The translations under genes and the position numbers were made by a program. Under the pieces are notes generated by a model. It was not told the DNA's origin, did no database searches, and was given only the letters and a program-made list of their open reading frames with translations. A stretch of DNA of 31,333 nt, taken from Microcaldota archaeon. GTDB taxonomy: Archaea > Micrarchaeota > Micrarchaeia > Anstonellales > J096. The stretch covers positions 1 to 31,333 of the forward strand of contig JAPLWW010000045.1 of assembly GCA_026396375.1 (NCBI GenBank), given 5' to 3'. Positions 8,123-15,354 of the stretch are shown one piece after another. The first letter of the stretch is position 1; each line of letters opens with the position of its first letter.

Positions 8123-8926
8123 ATGAACAAATTCCTGTCTGCTAAAACCAGCGCCCAATCCCAGAAAAAAACGGATTTTTCGAAGCATAAGGAAATAACT
8201 GAGCATGGATGCATGCAACAGCACCATTTTGCAAAAGATGACGCCATGATATGGATTGACTGGGTCTTCAGCTTCTCGGACAATGGAAAAAAACTGTCCT
8301 TGCCAAAAAAAGACAGGGAAAATATCAGCAGCTTCGCGGCATTCCTTGCCCATGGGGAAAATATGGAAAAGGAATTCTACCTTTTTGTGGATTCTGTCAA
8401 AATATTCGGAACCTTCTATGGAAAAAGCGAAGAAAGATTGGAAGACATGAAAACGCTGGCAAGGGTAATCGGAATGGACAGTTTCATCGGATTATGCCCA
8501 TCTTCAGTATCATTGCTGCATGCCGTAATTTCAAGTTCCCGCAACCACAAGGACATTTCAGAAGGCCTTTCCTCATTGGAGAAATTCATGGGCATGGGAA
8601 TTTCCGGCAGGCAGTTTGAGGATTTGATAGAAAACATTGTGAAAAATGGGGAGAGGAACAGCATAATCCATTCAATAGATATCCTTTCATCAATCCAGCC
8701 AGGCAAATATACCGCGGAAATGATGAAATTGATGGAAACCATAACAAGAAACACATGGGGATGCGCAACATCATCATGCCTGGGCAAGGCTGTTAACAGG
8801 ATAGGCAAGGGCGGAATTAATGAATCATGGATCAAAAGCCTCAATTTGCAGGTTGAAGGCAAATACGGCTCCAATCTTGAGATGATGCTAAATGAGAATG
8901 AAACGGCAGGCAAGGCGCAGCAATGA
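8123..8926 (+). CDS. Unrecognised helical protein, 267 aa
   Basis: Fourth of the orphan helical genes. The ATG at 8123 is preferred to the TTG at 8063 because it follows a TATA box by 27 nt; the opening MNKFLSAKTSAQSQKKTDFS is polar and basic like the N-termini of the 4338 and 7183 proteins. The body is amphipathic helices without a recognised motif; two Cys (WGCATSSC) lie near residue 215. No signal peptide or membrane helix is seen. It ends just before the eL42 promoter, which marks the boundary between the orphan cluster and the translation operon. Confidence 0.75.
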   Translation: MNKFLSAKTSAQSQKKTDFSKHKEITEHGCMQQHHFAKDDAMIWIDWVFSFSDNGKKLSLPKKDRENISSFAAFLAHGENMEKEFYLFVDSVKIFGTFYGKSEERLEDMKTLARVIGMDSFIGLCPSSVSLLHAVISSSRNHKDISEGLSSLEKFMGMGISGRQFEDLIENIVKNGERNSIIHSIDILSSIQPGKYTAEMMKLMETITRNTWGCATSSCLGKAVNRIGKGGINESWIKSLNLQVEGKYGSNLEMMLNENETAGKAQQ

Positions 8927-8931
8927 TCATC

Positions 8932-8939
8932 TTTTTAAA
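8932..8939 (+). promoter_or_regulatory. TATA box for the translation/exosome operon
   Basis: TTTTTAAA precedes the eL42 ATG (8992) by about 57 nt, predicting a start near 8962. The leader of about 30 nt holds AAAGGTG before the ATG. This is the only strong TATA visible before the long operon, which probably runs to 16457. Confidence 0.55.
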
Positions 8940-8991
8940 CGTTTCATTAGATAGGATAAGAAAACATAATATCAACCAAAGGTGTTTATCG

Positions 8992-9276
8992 ATGAAAGTT
9001 CCATATGAAGTAAGGAAATACTGCCCTCACTGCAATGCCCCGACAACCCAGAAGGTCAAGGTGGCTTCAAAGGGAAAGGCAAGCAGCTTTTCCTTCGGCA
9101 ACAGGAAGCACGCCAGGAAGCTGAGGGGTTTCGGAGGAAAAAGGGCAGGGCAGAAGGAAGTGAAGAAGCAGGGAAAGAAGCAGAAGCTCATCCTGACATG
9201 CACAGTGTGCAGCAAGAAGCAGGAGTGGGTATGCCACAAGAGGACCAAGAAGAAAACTGAGGTAGTGAAGGGCTGA
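8992..9276 (+). CDS. rpl44e: Ribosomal protein eL42 (L44e)
   Basis: Large-subunit ribosomal protein near the E site. The 94 aa fit the family. It begins MKVPYEVRKYCPHC and has paired zinc cysteines (CPHC near residue 11, CTVC near residue 73) around a very basic middle (FGNRKHARKLRGFGGKRAGQ). The ATG at 8992 is preceded by AAAGGTG; the open frame extends further upstream, but that part (MIIFLNVSLD...) does not match the family. It is first in the operon, with eS27 4 nt downstream, the usual archaeal order eL42-eS27-aIF2-alpha. Confidence 0.95.
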   Translation: MKVPYEVRKYCPHCNAPTTQKVKVASKGKASSFSFGNRKHARKLRGFGGKRAGQKEVKKQGKKQKLILTCTVCSKKQEWVCHKRTKKKTEVVKG

Positions 9277-9280
9277 TATT

Positions 9281-9454
9281 ATGGCAACTAAATTCATAAA
9301 AATCAAATGCATGAAATGCGGAAACTCGCAGGTCGCGTTTTCCCATACAAACAAGGACATAAGGTGCCAGAAGTGCGATGCACTGCTCTTGCAGCCGAAA
9401 GGGGGCAAGGCGCATCTTGTGGACGCTGAAATAGAAGAGGAATATAATGACTAA
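9281..9454 (+). CDS. rps27e: Ribosomal protein eS27
   Basis: Small zinc-ribbon protein of the 30S subunit, 57 aa. It opens MATKFIKIKCMKCGNSQVAF and has the second cysteine pair CQKC, giving C-x2-C...C-x2-C. It is short but within the family range. It overlaps the aIF2-alpha start by 8 nt, so the two are translationally coupled. Confidence 0.95.
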   Translation: MATKFIKIKCMKCGNSQVAFSHTNKDIRCQKCDALLLQPKGGKAHLVDAEIEEEYND

Positions 9455-10217
9455 TGAGATCAGGCTTCCTGAGCCAGGGGAGCTTGTTGTAGGGGAGGTA
9501 AAGAAAGTCCTTAATTACGGCGCGTTCTGCTCACTTCTGGAATATCCGGGAGTCGACGGCTTCCTCCATGTCAGCGAGGTTGCAAGCAAATGGATAAGGA
9601 ACATAGGGGACTACATCAAGGAAAACCAGAAGGTAGTCATCAAGGTAACCAATGTTGAGCAGGGAAAGAACGTGGTTGATGTTTCCCTAAGGAGGGTAAA
9701 CGAGAACGAGAGAAAGCAGGTAATGGAATTCTTCGACAGCAACATAAAGGCTGAGAAGCTGCTGGACGCTGCCATAAAGAAGTCAAAGGTCAAGGCAGAG
9801 CTCAAGGAAACGATAGCAGGGATACTCAAAAGCTACAGCTCAGTCTACGATTTCGCCTACGAAGTCTATGAGAAGGGGGAAACCATAGCTGAAAAGGTCG
9901 GGATGCCGAAAAAGCTGGCAACAACATATTCCGAGCTTGTCAAGATTTCATTGAAGCCCTCAAAGGTCAATGTAAGGGCTGAGATGACAATATCCTCGTT
10001 TGATCCCAACGGCGTTGAAAGGATAAAGGAGATCCTTTCCGAGGCAGACGGGGCGGCGATAAAGTATTTGGGAGCGCCAAGATACATGATAATACTGGAA
10101 AGCGAGAATTTCAAGAGCGCCAACAAGAAGATAACCTCCATACTGACAAACATAGCGAAGAAGGCAAAGCAGTCAGGCGTCTCATTTGAATACGAGCTGA
10201 TGAAGAACGAAGGTTGA
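9447..10217 (+). CDS. eif2a: Translation initiation factor aIF2 subunit alpha
   Basis: Part of the heterotrimeric aIF2 that brings initiator tRNA to the 30S subunit. The 256 aa fit archaeal aIF2-alpha. An S1-type OB domain at about residues 10-85 (GELVVGEVKKVLNYGAFCSL, VDGFLHVSEVASKWI) is followed by the helical domain (90-170) and the C-terminal alpha-beta domain (about 175-255) that contacts the gamma subunit. The start overlaps eS27 and the stop is followed within 1 nt by Nop10, as in many archaea. Confidence 0.97.
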   Translation: MTNEIRLPEPGELVVGEVKKVLNYGAFCSLLEYPGVDGFLHVSEVASKWIRNIGDYIKENQKVVIKVTNVEQGKNVVDVSLRRVNENERKQVMEFFDSNIKAEKLLDAAIKKSKVKAELKETIAGILKSYSSVYDFAYEVYEKGETIAEKVGMPKKLATTYSELVKISLKPSKVNVRAEMTISSFDPNGVERIKEILSEADGAAIKYLGAPRYMIILESENFKSANKKITSILTNIAKKAKQSGVSFEYELMKNEG

Positions 10218-10218
10218 C

Positions 10219-10389
10219 ATGTCCGATATCCTAAGAAGGCTGAGAAGGTGCGTCAAGTGCGGATCCTTTACATTGGGGATTTACCACTGCAATGAGCTTG
10301 CGACAAACGCACACAGCCCGGTTTTTAAGCCTTTTGAAAGATACTCTATTTATAGGCTGAAAGAGAAGATCAATAATGAAAGGAACTGA
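10219..10389 (+). CDS. nop10: Nop10-like H/ACA RNP protein
   Basis: A 56-aa protein that binds Cbf5 in the H/ACA pseudouridylation RNP. The N-terminal CVKCGSFTLG and the HSPVFKPFERYSIYRLK segment match the family consensus (CPxCGxYTL ... HPPxFxPxDKYxxYR). The second zinc pair normal in archaeal Nop10 is reduced to HC (His23, Cys24), so zinc ligation is altered or uses His. Position directly after aIF2-alpha is standard. It overlaps the PAC2 gene by 14 nt. Confidence 0.88.
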   Translation: MSDILRRLRRCVKCGSFTLGIYHCNELATNAHSPVFKPFERYSIYRLKEKINNERN

Positions 10390-11128
10390 AATAGTGCTAA
10401 GAAAGAAGCTGGGCAAGCTCAGAAACCCCCTATTGATAGTGGGCCTTCCGGGCGTGGGCTTCATAGGAAGGGTTGTGGCAAAATACATGATAGACAAGCT
10501 AAAGGGAGAAAGGTTCGCAGACATCTATTCCTCGCATTTCCCGCCCCACGCGATAATGACAAGGAAGGGAATCCTAAGGCTGATCAAGAATTCACTCTAT
10601 CTGATAAAGGGAAAGAAAAGGGACGTTATCATTCTTTACGGGGAAACCCAGTCAGTGACAACAGAGGGAAGCTATGAGTTCTCGGCAAGGGTGCTTGAGC
10701 TTTGCAGGCATCTGAAGGTCACTGAGATAATGACAATAGGAGGCTATGCAACTGGCAAGCTCATAAAGGAGCCCAGGATATTCGGGGCAGCAAACTCAAA
10801 GAAATACCTGAACATGCTGAAGCAGAAAAAGGTAGTTTTCGGGAAATCATTCGGCGCAATAGCAGGCATGGCAGGGCTCCTTCCTGCAATGGCAAAGGCC
10901 GAGAAGATAAGGTCTGTCTGCCTCATGGGGGAAACGCACGGAGGCTTTGTCGACGCTGTTGCCTCAAGCAGGATACTGGAGTTCCTTGAGCTTTATCTAG
11001 ATGTAAAGATAGACATGGCCGAGATAGACAAGGCAGTGAAGATCAACGAGGCAGTCATCAAGAAAGTGGAGGAAGAGATAAAGAAGCAGGTTTCCGAGAC
11101 TGTTTCAAAGCCAAGCTACATAAGGTGA
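10376..11128 (+). CDS. PAC2-family protein (proteasome-assembly-chaperone-like)
   Basis: The 250 aa include the PAC2 hallmarks: LLIVGLPGVGFIGRVVAKYM at about residues 19-38, DVIILYGETQ and a central IGGYATGKL, followed by FGKSFGAIAGMAGLLP. The C-terminal residues about 215-245 are a charged helix or coiled coil (EAVIKKVEEEIKKQ). The family is related to eukaryotic proteasome assembly chaperone 2. Archaeal members often sit next to nop10 and aIF2-alpha, as here, but their biochemical role is not settled. It starts inside the nop10 3' end. A TATA-like TTTTTAAG at 10322 could act as an internal promoter. Confidence 0.92.
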   Translation: MKGTEIVLRKKLGKLRNPLLIVGLPGVGFIGRVVAKYMIDKLKGERFADIYSSHFPPHAIMTRKGILRLIKNSLYLIKGKKRDVIILYGETQSVTTEGSYEFSARVLELCRHLKVTEIMTIGGYATGKLIKEPRIFGAANSKKYLNMLKQKKVVFGKSFGAIAGMAGLLPAMAKAEKIRSVCLMGETHGGFVDAVASSRILEFLELYLDVKIDMAEIDKAVKINEAVIKKVEEEIKKQVSETVSKPSYIR

Positions 11129-11141
11129 TTTTATAGTTTCA

Positions 11142-11828
11142 ATGGACAAGGCCATCATAGGCAGGATAGTTAAGAACGGGGAGAAGTTCGAGGTTTTCCT
11201 TGACCCTGACAACGCATACGCATATATCGAGAAAAAGAAGCCTGACTTAAGGAACATCCTGATTTCAGACGAAATCTTCAAGGATGCCAAAAAAGGAGAT
11301 CGCCAGGGACCGATGGCAGTCAAGAAGGCCTTTGGCACAGACGACATTTATGTAATATTAAAGGAGATCTTCGACAAGGGGGAAGTCCAATTGACAACAG
11401 AGCAGAAGAAGAACATGGCAGAGGAGAAGAAAAAGAAGATTTTAGGATTCATAACAAGAGAGGCAATAGACGCAAGGACAAATGCCCCGATACCGGAGAA
11501 GAGGATAGAGCTGGCAATGGAGGAAATAAGGTTCCATGTGGATCCCTTCAAGCCTGCGGAGCAGCAGGTGAACGACCTGATAAAGGAATTAAGGCTCAAG
11601 ATACCCATAAAGTTCGAGAAAGTGAGGCTTGAAGTCAGGATTTTGGCAGAATACTCATCAAGAGCATATGGGGTTTTAAAATATTACGGGCTAAAGAATG
11701 AGAATTGGACCTCTTCAGGAGAGCTTGTTGGCATATTAGAGATCCCTGCAGGAATTCAGGGCGAAGTTCTTGATAAACTCAACAAAGCGACCCAAGGCAC
11801 GGTCCAAGTGAAGATAACGCAACAATGA
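11142..11828 (+). CDS. sdo1: Ribosome maturation protein SBDS/SDO1
   Basis: Homologue of SBDS, which helps release the anti-association factor from the 60S subunit in eukaryotes; archaeal members sit in exosome operons. The 228 aa cover the three domains: FYSH N-terminal (about 1-85; GEKFEVFLDPDNAYAY, DEIFKDAKKGDRQG), helical (95-160; ILGFITREAIDARTNAPIP, where family members typically have RTxxPHP) and ferredoxin-like C-terminal (about 165-228). The ATG at 11142 is the first in frame; the family usually starts MVSLDKA, and here IVSMDKA is read with ATA where the family Met would be, so a weak upstream start is conceivable. Confidence 0.96.
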   Translation: MDKAIIGRIVKNGEKFEVFLDPDNAYAYIEKKKPDLRNILISDEIFKDAKKGDRQGPMAVKKAFGTDDIYVILKEIFDKGEVQLTTEQKKNMAEEKKKKILGFITREAIDARTNAPIPEKRIELAMEEIRFHVDPFKPAEQQVNDLIKELRLKIPIKFEKVRLEVRILAEYSSRAYGVLKYYGLKNENWTSSGELVGILEIPAGIQGEVLDKLNKATQGTVQVKITQQ

Positions 11829-11857
11829 AAAAATAATGCTAAAACGAGGTGCAAATT

Positions 11858-12457
11858 ATGAAAGAAATATATATACCCGGAGACAAGCTGCCCACATCGG
11901 TGCGGGTCTCCAGGCTTAACCAGAATGCTGTGAGGAAGACGGGCAACGTGCTCTACGCCACAGTGGTAGGATCGGTCGACGAGGACATGTTCATGCCCTT
12001 TGAGATGGTCTACATCCCCAAGGAAGGGGATTCAATAGTGGGCATAGTGACAGACAAGAGGAACATAGGCTATTTCATAGACACGGGAACTGCCTATGAG
12101 GGGCTGATCCTTTCAAGGGAGACAAGGGCAGATTTCCACGTAGGGGACATAATATTCGCAAAAGGCGAAAGGATTGAGGAGCCGGACACGGTCATACTCT
12201 CAAATCCCAAGCTTCTTGACGTAGGAAGGATCCTTGACGTTCCATCCTCCAAGATCCCAAGGCTTATAGGGAAGGAGGCAAGCATGATAAACATGATAAA
12301 GGAAAAGACAGGCGCAAGCATCCTTGTAGGCGCAAACGGATATGTCTGGATAAGCTCGAAAGGAAAGGTGAACAAGGCAATCCAGGCCATAAACAAGATA
12401 ATCAGCAAGGCGCACCTGACCGGTCTTACAGACGAGATAACAAAGTTTTTAGGGTGA
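11858..12457 (+). CDS. rrp4: Exosome cap subunit Rrp4
   Basis: RNA-binding cap of the archaeal exosome. The 199 aa consist of an N-terminal beta domain (KEIYIPGDKLP), an S1 domain at about 60-130 (EGDSIVGIVTDKRNIGYFID) and a KH domain at about 140-199 (PRLIGKEASMINMIKEKTGA, with the GxxG-like loop). The ATG at 11858 is selected because GAGGTG at 11846-11851 sits at ideal spacing; an in-frame GTG at 11849 overlaps that site. The rrp41 ribosome-binding site overlaps the stop. Confidence 0.96.
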   Translation: MKEIYIPGDKLPTSVRVSRLNQNAVRKTGNVLYATVVGSVDEDMFMPFEMVYIPKEGDSIVGIVTDKRNIGYFIDTGTAYEGLILSRETRADFHVGDIIFAKGERIEEPDTVILSNPKLLDVGRILDVPSSKIPRLIGKEASMINMIKEKTGASILVGANGYVWISSKGKVNKAIQAINKIISKAHLTGLTDEITKFLG

Positions 12458-12462
12458 AAAAC

Positions 12463-13209
12463 ATGGGAAGTCACAATCCAAACATAAAATTGATAGTTGA
12501 TGGCAAAAGGCTTGACGGAAGGGCCTTTGACCAGCTAAGGAACATAAGCATAAACGTTGGCGTGCTTGAAAACGCGGTTGGCTCAGCCCAGGTGATCTGG
12601 GGGGACAACAAGGTTGTCGCAGGAGTCTACGGGCCAAGGGACGTTTTCCCGAAATACCAGCAGAAGCCAGACAAGGCGTTCATAAGGACGATCTATTCGA
12701 TGGCAACATTCGCCTCGATAGAGGAACATAGCAGGTCCGGGCCAAACAAAAGGAGCCAGGAGATATCATTTGTCCTTTCAGAGGCATTCGAAAACGTGCT
12801 CATGGTGGAGAAATTCCCCGGGAAGATGATAGACCTTCACATAACTGTGCTGCAGGCGGCTGCGGGGACAAGGCTGGCGGCATTCCTGGCAGGGATGGCA
12901 GCGCTCATAGACGGAGGGTTTCCGCTCAATGAGATAGCTGCAGGAGTCTCGGCAGGAAAGGCGGACGGGGCGCTTGTCCTTGACCTTGACAAGGCAGAGG
13001 ACAACTTCGGCCAGTCTGACCTTCCAATAGTGTACAACTCCTCAGGGGAGATAATCCTCCTCCAGATGGACGGGAAGATGACAAGGGATGAGCTAACGGA
13101 AAGCATAGAGCTTACTTCAGCAAAGTCAAAGGACATAATGGATCTCATAAGGAAAGCGGTTGAGAGGAAATATGCCGGCGAAGTGAAGACAGAGCTCAAC
13201 TTCAGGTGA
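12463..13209 (+). CDS. rrp41: Exosome catalytic subunit Rrp41
   Basis: Phosphorolytic 3'-5' exoribonuclease of RNase PH type. It contains GKRLDGRAFDQLRNISINVG at about residues 15-34, the SRSGPNKRSQEIS segment with conserved arginines, and ALVLDLDKAEDNFGQSDLPI with the active-site aspartates. The 248 aa fit. The start is ATG 12463 with AGGGTG at 12451-12456; the in-frame GTG at 12454 overlaps this site. The partner Rrp42 directly downstream appears damaged, which matters because Rrp41 normally needs the Rrp41-Rrp42 ring. Confidence 0.97.
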   Translation: MGSHNPNIKLIVDGKRLDGRAFDQLRNISINVGVLENAVGSAQVIWGDNKVVAGVYGPRDVFPKYQQKPDKAFIRTIYSMATFASIEEHSRSGPNKRSQEISFVLSEAFENVLMVEKFPGKMIDLHITVLQAAAGTRLAAFLAGMAALIDGGFPLNEIAAGVSAGKADGALVLDLDKAEDNFGQSDLPIVYNSSGEIILLQMDGKMTRDELTESIELTSAKSKDIMDLIRKAVERKYAGEVKTELNFR

Positions 13210-13214
13210 TCACA

Positions 13215-13951
13215 ATGGTAAAAGAAAGCATATTGAAAAGGATAAGGAAGGATTTCCTGATGGAAGTCCTTGAAAGCGGGGAACTCCCAATGTCATAGAC
13301 AGCGCGGAAGGGTCTGCATTGGCCCAGATAGGCAACACAAAGGTCCTTGCGGGTGTAAAATTATCCATGATGGAGCCTTTTGCGGATGAGCCAAACAAGG
13401 GAGTCCTAATCATGGGGGCAGAGCTTCTGCCGATGGCATCCCCAACCTTCGAGCCAGGGCCTCCTGACGAAAGGAGCATCGAGTTCAGCAGGGTAGTGGA
13501 CAGGGGGATAAGGAGCTCGGAGATAATCAACATGGAAAGCCTATTCGTAGAGGAGGGCAAGGTCCTCGGCCTGTTCATAGACTTGTATGTGCTTGACTAC
13601 GGCGGAAACTTGTTTGACACTGGAACATTGGCAGCAATGTCTGCATTGAAGAACACAAGGATGCCGAAGATAGAGAGCGGGGAGCTCATAAGGGGGGAAT
13701 ACACCGGGAACCTGCCCCTTGGCGGATACCCATTGTCCAGCACATTTGTGAAGATAGGAAACTTCACGATGCTTGACCCTGAAATCCATGAGGAAAGCGC
13801 AGCAGACGCGAGGCTGACCATATGTACTTGCGAAGAGAACATCGTTGCGATGCAGAAGGGAGGCGTCGGCGCATTCAAGAAGGAGGAAGTGCTTAACTTA
13901 ATAAATGTTTCATTTGAGAAAAGGGACATACTAATGAAGCATATCAGGTGA
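13215..13951 (+). pseudogene. rrp42: Exosome subunit Rrp42, interrupted by deletion and frameshift
   Basis: The ATG at 13215 gives MVKESILKRIRKDFLMEVLE then SGELPMS and a TAG at 13296. The rest of Rrp42 is intact in another frame (open from 13274 to 13951): TPNVIDSAEGSALAQIGNTK, then the family signatures LELLP-like AELLPMASPTFEPGPPDERS, VVDRGIRSSE and LDYGGNLFDTGTLAAMSAL. The segment between LESG and TPNV, where the family has about 15 residues with an R-x-DGR-x-x-D-x-R motif, is missing. Deletion of about 43-49 nt (length 3n+1) explains both the missing motif and the shift. The 3' frame has no good start codon. Rrp42 is non-catalytic but structural in the exosome ring. True decay, sequence error or a split protein cannot be told apart here. 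Confidence 0.85.
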
Positions 13952-13955
13952 TTTC

Positions 13956-14195
13956 ATGCTCAGGACAGTAAAATTCGGAAGGAAGATAAGGAACCTCTAC
14001 AACGAGGCAGTGAAGAGCACAAAGGCAGGCTATGAGTGCCCAAAATGCGGGAAGGTGGGCAAGATGAAGAGGGAATCCTATTCAATCTGGCTCTGCAAGT
14101 CCTGCGGCGCGATAATGGCAGGAGGGGCATACTCCCTGAATACAGAGGCAGGGGAGACCATCAAGAGGATCATCTCTACATTGCACAAGAAGTGA
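13956..14195 (+). CDS. rpl37ae: Ribosomal protein eL43 (L37Ae)
   Basis: Zinc-ribbon protein of the 50S subunit, 79 aa. It has CPKC near residue 28 and CKSC near residue 47, and the conserved GGAYSLNTEAG segment. AGGTGAT just before the ATG serves as ribosome-binding site and overlaps the end of the rrp42 frame. Downstream order eL43-RpoP-Brix-Pcc1-prefoldin beta is the usual archaeal arrangement. Confidence 0.95.
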   Translation: MLRTVKFGRKIRNLYNEAVKSTKAGYECPKCGKVGKMKRESYSIWLCKSCGAIMAGGAYSLNTEAGETIKRIISTLHKK

Positions 14196-14199
14196 AAAC

Positions 14200-14337
14200 T
14201 TGGTAAACGACAAGGTTTGGCTCACAGGGGAGAAAATAGAGATAAAGGACATCAAGACATATGCGCTTGCGCTTTCAGGGGCAAAGATCCTTATCAAGGA
14301 AAGGCCCCCTGTTGCAAAAGAGGTAAGCACAGATTGA
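14200..14337 (+). CDS. rpoP: RpoP (Rpb12)-like RNA polymerase subunit lacking zinc cysteines
   Basis: A 45-aa product starting with TTG 4 nt after eL43. The end (KILIKERPPVAKEVSTD) matches the RpoP C-terminus, where the family reads C-P-x-C-G-x-[RK]-I-L-x-K-x-R-P-x-V. The position between eL43 and Brix is exactly where archaea keep rpoP. All four zinc cysteines are absent: the first knuckle reads VWLTGEK and the second ALALSGAK. RpoP is a small zinc-ribbon subunit contacting the two large subunits. Here it must fold without zinc, or it has been replaced elsewhere. The stop TGA overlaps the Brix TTG start (TTGA), which supports real translation. Confidence 0.65.
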   Translation: MVNDKVWLTGEKIEIKDIKTYALALSGAKILIKERPPVAKEVSTD

Positions 14338-14786
14338 TTTTTTTCACAACCTCGCTTAATCCTAATCCCAAAACAAGGGAACTTGCGCGGTCCCTTTCCA
14401 ATCTATTCTTCGGCATCTATTTCAACAGGGGAAGCAGGAGCTTTTCCGATATAATCAAAAGGGCGGAATCATCAGGATGCTCAAGGGTATGCTTCATAAC
14501 CCTGGAGCTTGGAAAGCCTTTATTGAAAATGGCCTCCGTATCTAATAACAATTGGGAATGGATCGATTCTATGAAGGTTGGAAAATATTCCAACAAAAAG
14601 ATAAAACAGGAAAAGGCATTGGGAAGCTCAGTGTTTTCCAAATCCAGGAAGATAAACAGCATCTTTGGATTGGAGAAAAACCCTTTTGGGAATACCGTTG
14701 ATCTGTCCTATTCAAAGAAAAAGCTTTTGTTCAAAAAAGATGGAAAGGAGGTGTTTTGGCTTGAAGGAACTATCGTTAAGCGCTGA
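14334..14786 (+). CDS. Brix-domain rRNA-processing protein (Imp4-like)
   Basis: Archaeal Brix proteins are single-domain relatives of Imp4/Brx1 and are thought to act in ribosome assembly. From TTG 14334 the protein reads MIFFTTSLNPNPKTRELARS and later GIYFNRGSRSFSDIIKRAES, matching the ITTSRxPxxRTRxFxxxL...RGxxSLxEL pattern of the family. The 150 aa fit. GAGGT at 14320-14324 precedes the TTG. The frame is open further upstream to 14217, but that part only shadows the rpoP-like gene. It contains the pcc1 start and ribosome-binding site in its 3' end. Confidence 0.82.
   Translation: MIFFTTSLNPNPKTRELARSLSNLFFGIYFNRGSRSFSDIIKRAESSGCSRVCFITLELGKPLLKMASVSNNNWEWIDSMKVGKYSNKKIKQEKALGSSVFSKSRKINSIFGLEKNPFGNTVDLSYSKKKLLFKKDGKEVFWLEGTIVKR
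14744..14753 (+). promoter_or_regulatory. Strong ribosome-binding site deciding the pcc1 start
   Basis: AAAGGAGGTG, a near-perfect anti-16S match, lies 7 nt before the TTG at 14761 and inside the Brix coding region. It identifies TTG as the pcc1 start. Confidence 0.75.
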
Positions 14787-14997
14787 GATAAGGGTCAAGG
14801 GGAAAAAGAAAAACCTTTTGGCAATAAAGGATTCCATCCTTGAGACAAGGACAGACAGGATGAAAAGCTTGGTTGTTATTTCCAAAGACGGAAAGGAGCT
14901 GACAATACGGGTAGATGCGGATGACGCAACCGCGCTCCGTGCTGGTTTAAATACTTTTCTTAGGATATTGCAATCAATCTACGATCTAGAGGTATAG
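14761..14997 (+). CDS. pcc1: KEOPS complex subunit Pcc1
   Basis: Pcc1 is the dimerising tRNA-binding subunit of KEOPS, which makes t6A37 in tRNA. The 78 aa fit. The C-terminal pattern LTIRVDADDATALRAGLNTF then LRILQSIYDLEV is the Pcc1 signature (E-A-x-D-x-x-ALRAxLNSxLR). It starts with TTG behind an excellent ribosome-binding site and overlaps Brix by 26 nt. It ends in TAG, 2 nt before prefoldin beta. Confidence 0.9.
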   Translation: MKELSLSAEIRVKGKKKNLLAIKDSILETRTDRMKSLVVISKDGKELTIRVDADDATALRAGLNTFLRILQSIYDLEV

Positions 14998-14999
14998 TT

Positions 15000-15347
15000 A
15001 TGGCAGTTGAAAAATCGAACATTGAAGACAGGATAATAGAGTTCCAGAAGATGGAGAAGCAGCTTGAGATGTACATGGGCCAGAGATACCAGTTTGAGAT
15101 GCAATTGGCTGAAACATCGATCGCCTTGGAGGAGATCGGAATCCTTGAGGAGAATTCAGAGCTTTACAAGTCAACAGGGGGCTTTTTCATAAAGACAAAG
15201 AAAAGCATAGCCTTGGACGAGCTGAACGGAAGGAAGTCCCTTCTTGAAAGCAGGATAAAGATGTTCAAGGACCAGGAGGACAAGCTCAAGTCCAACCTTA
15301 CAAGGCTTGGAAAAAGCCTTGAGGAAGAGATGAAGAACTCAAAGTGA
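15000..15347 (+). CDS. pfdB: Prefoldin subunit beta
   Basis: Beta subunit of the hexameric archaeal prefoldin, which hands unfolded proteins to the thermosome. The 115 aa form two long coiled coils (about 5-50 and 70-110) joined by a beta hairpin with ENSELYKSTGGFFIKTKKSI, typical of the family. The ATG starts 2 nt after the pcc1 stop, and the position after pcc1 is standard. Confidence 0.93.
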   Translation: MAVEKSNIEDRIIEFQKMEKQLEMYMGQRYQFEMQLAETSIALEEIGILEENSELYKSTGGFFIKTKKSIALDELNGRKSLLESRIKMFKDQEDKLKSNLTRLGKSLEEEMKNSK

Positions 15348-15354
15348 AATCCAG

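Noticed and set aside
8923..8991. N-terminal extension of eL42
   Set aside because: The family starts MKVPYEVRKYC-like; the extension overlaps the operon TATA box.
13274..13296. Programmed -1 frameshift in rrp42
   Set aside because: No X-XXY-YYZ slippery heptamer in the overlap, and the conserved DGR motif is missing, which points to a deletion rather than recoding.
14217..14333. N-terminal extension of the Brix protein
   Set aside because: It is the out-of-frame reading of the rpoP-like gene, and the Brix motif starts directly at TTG 14334.
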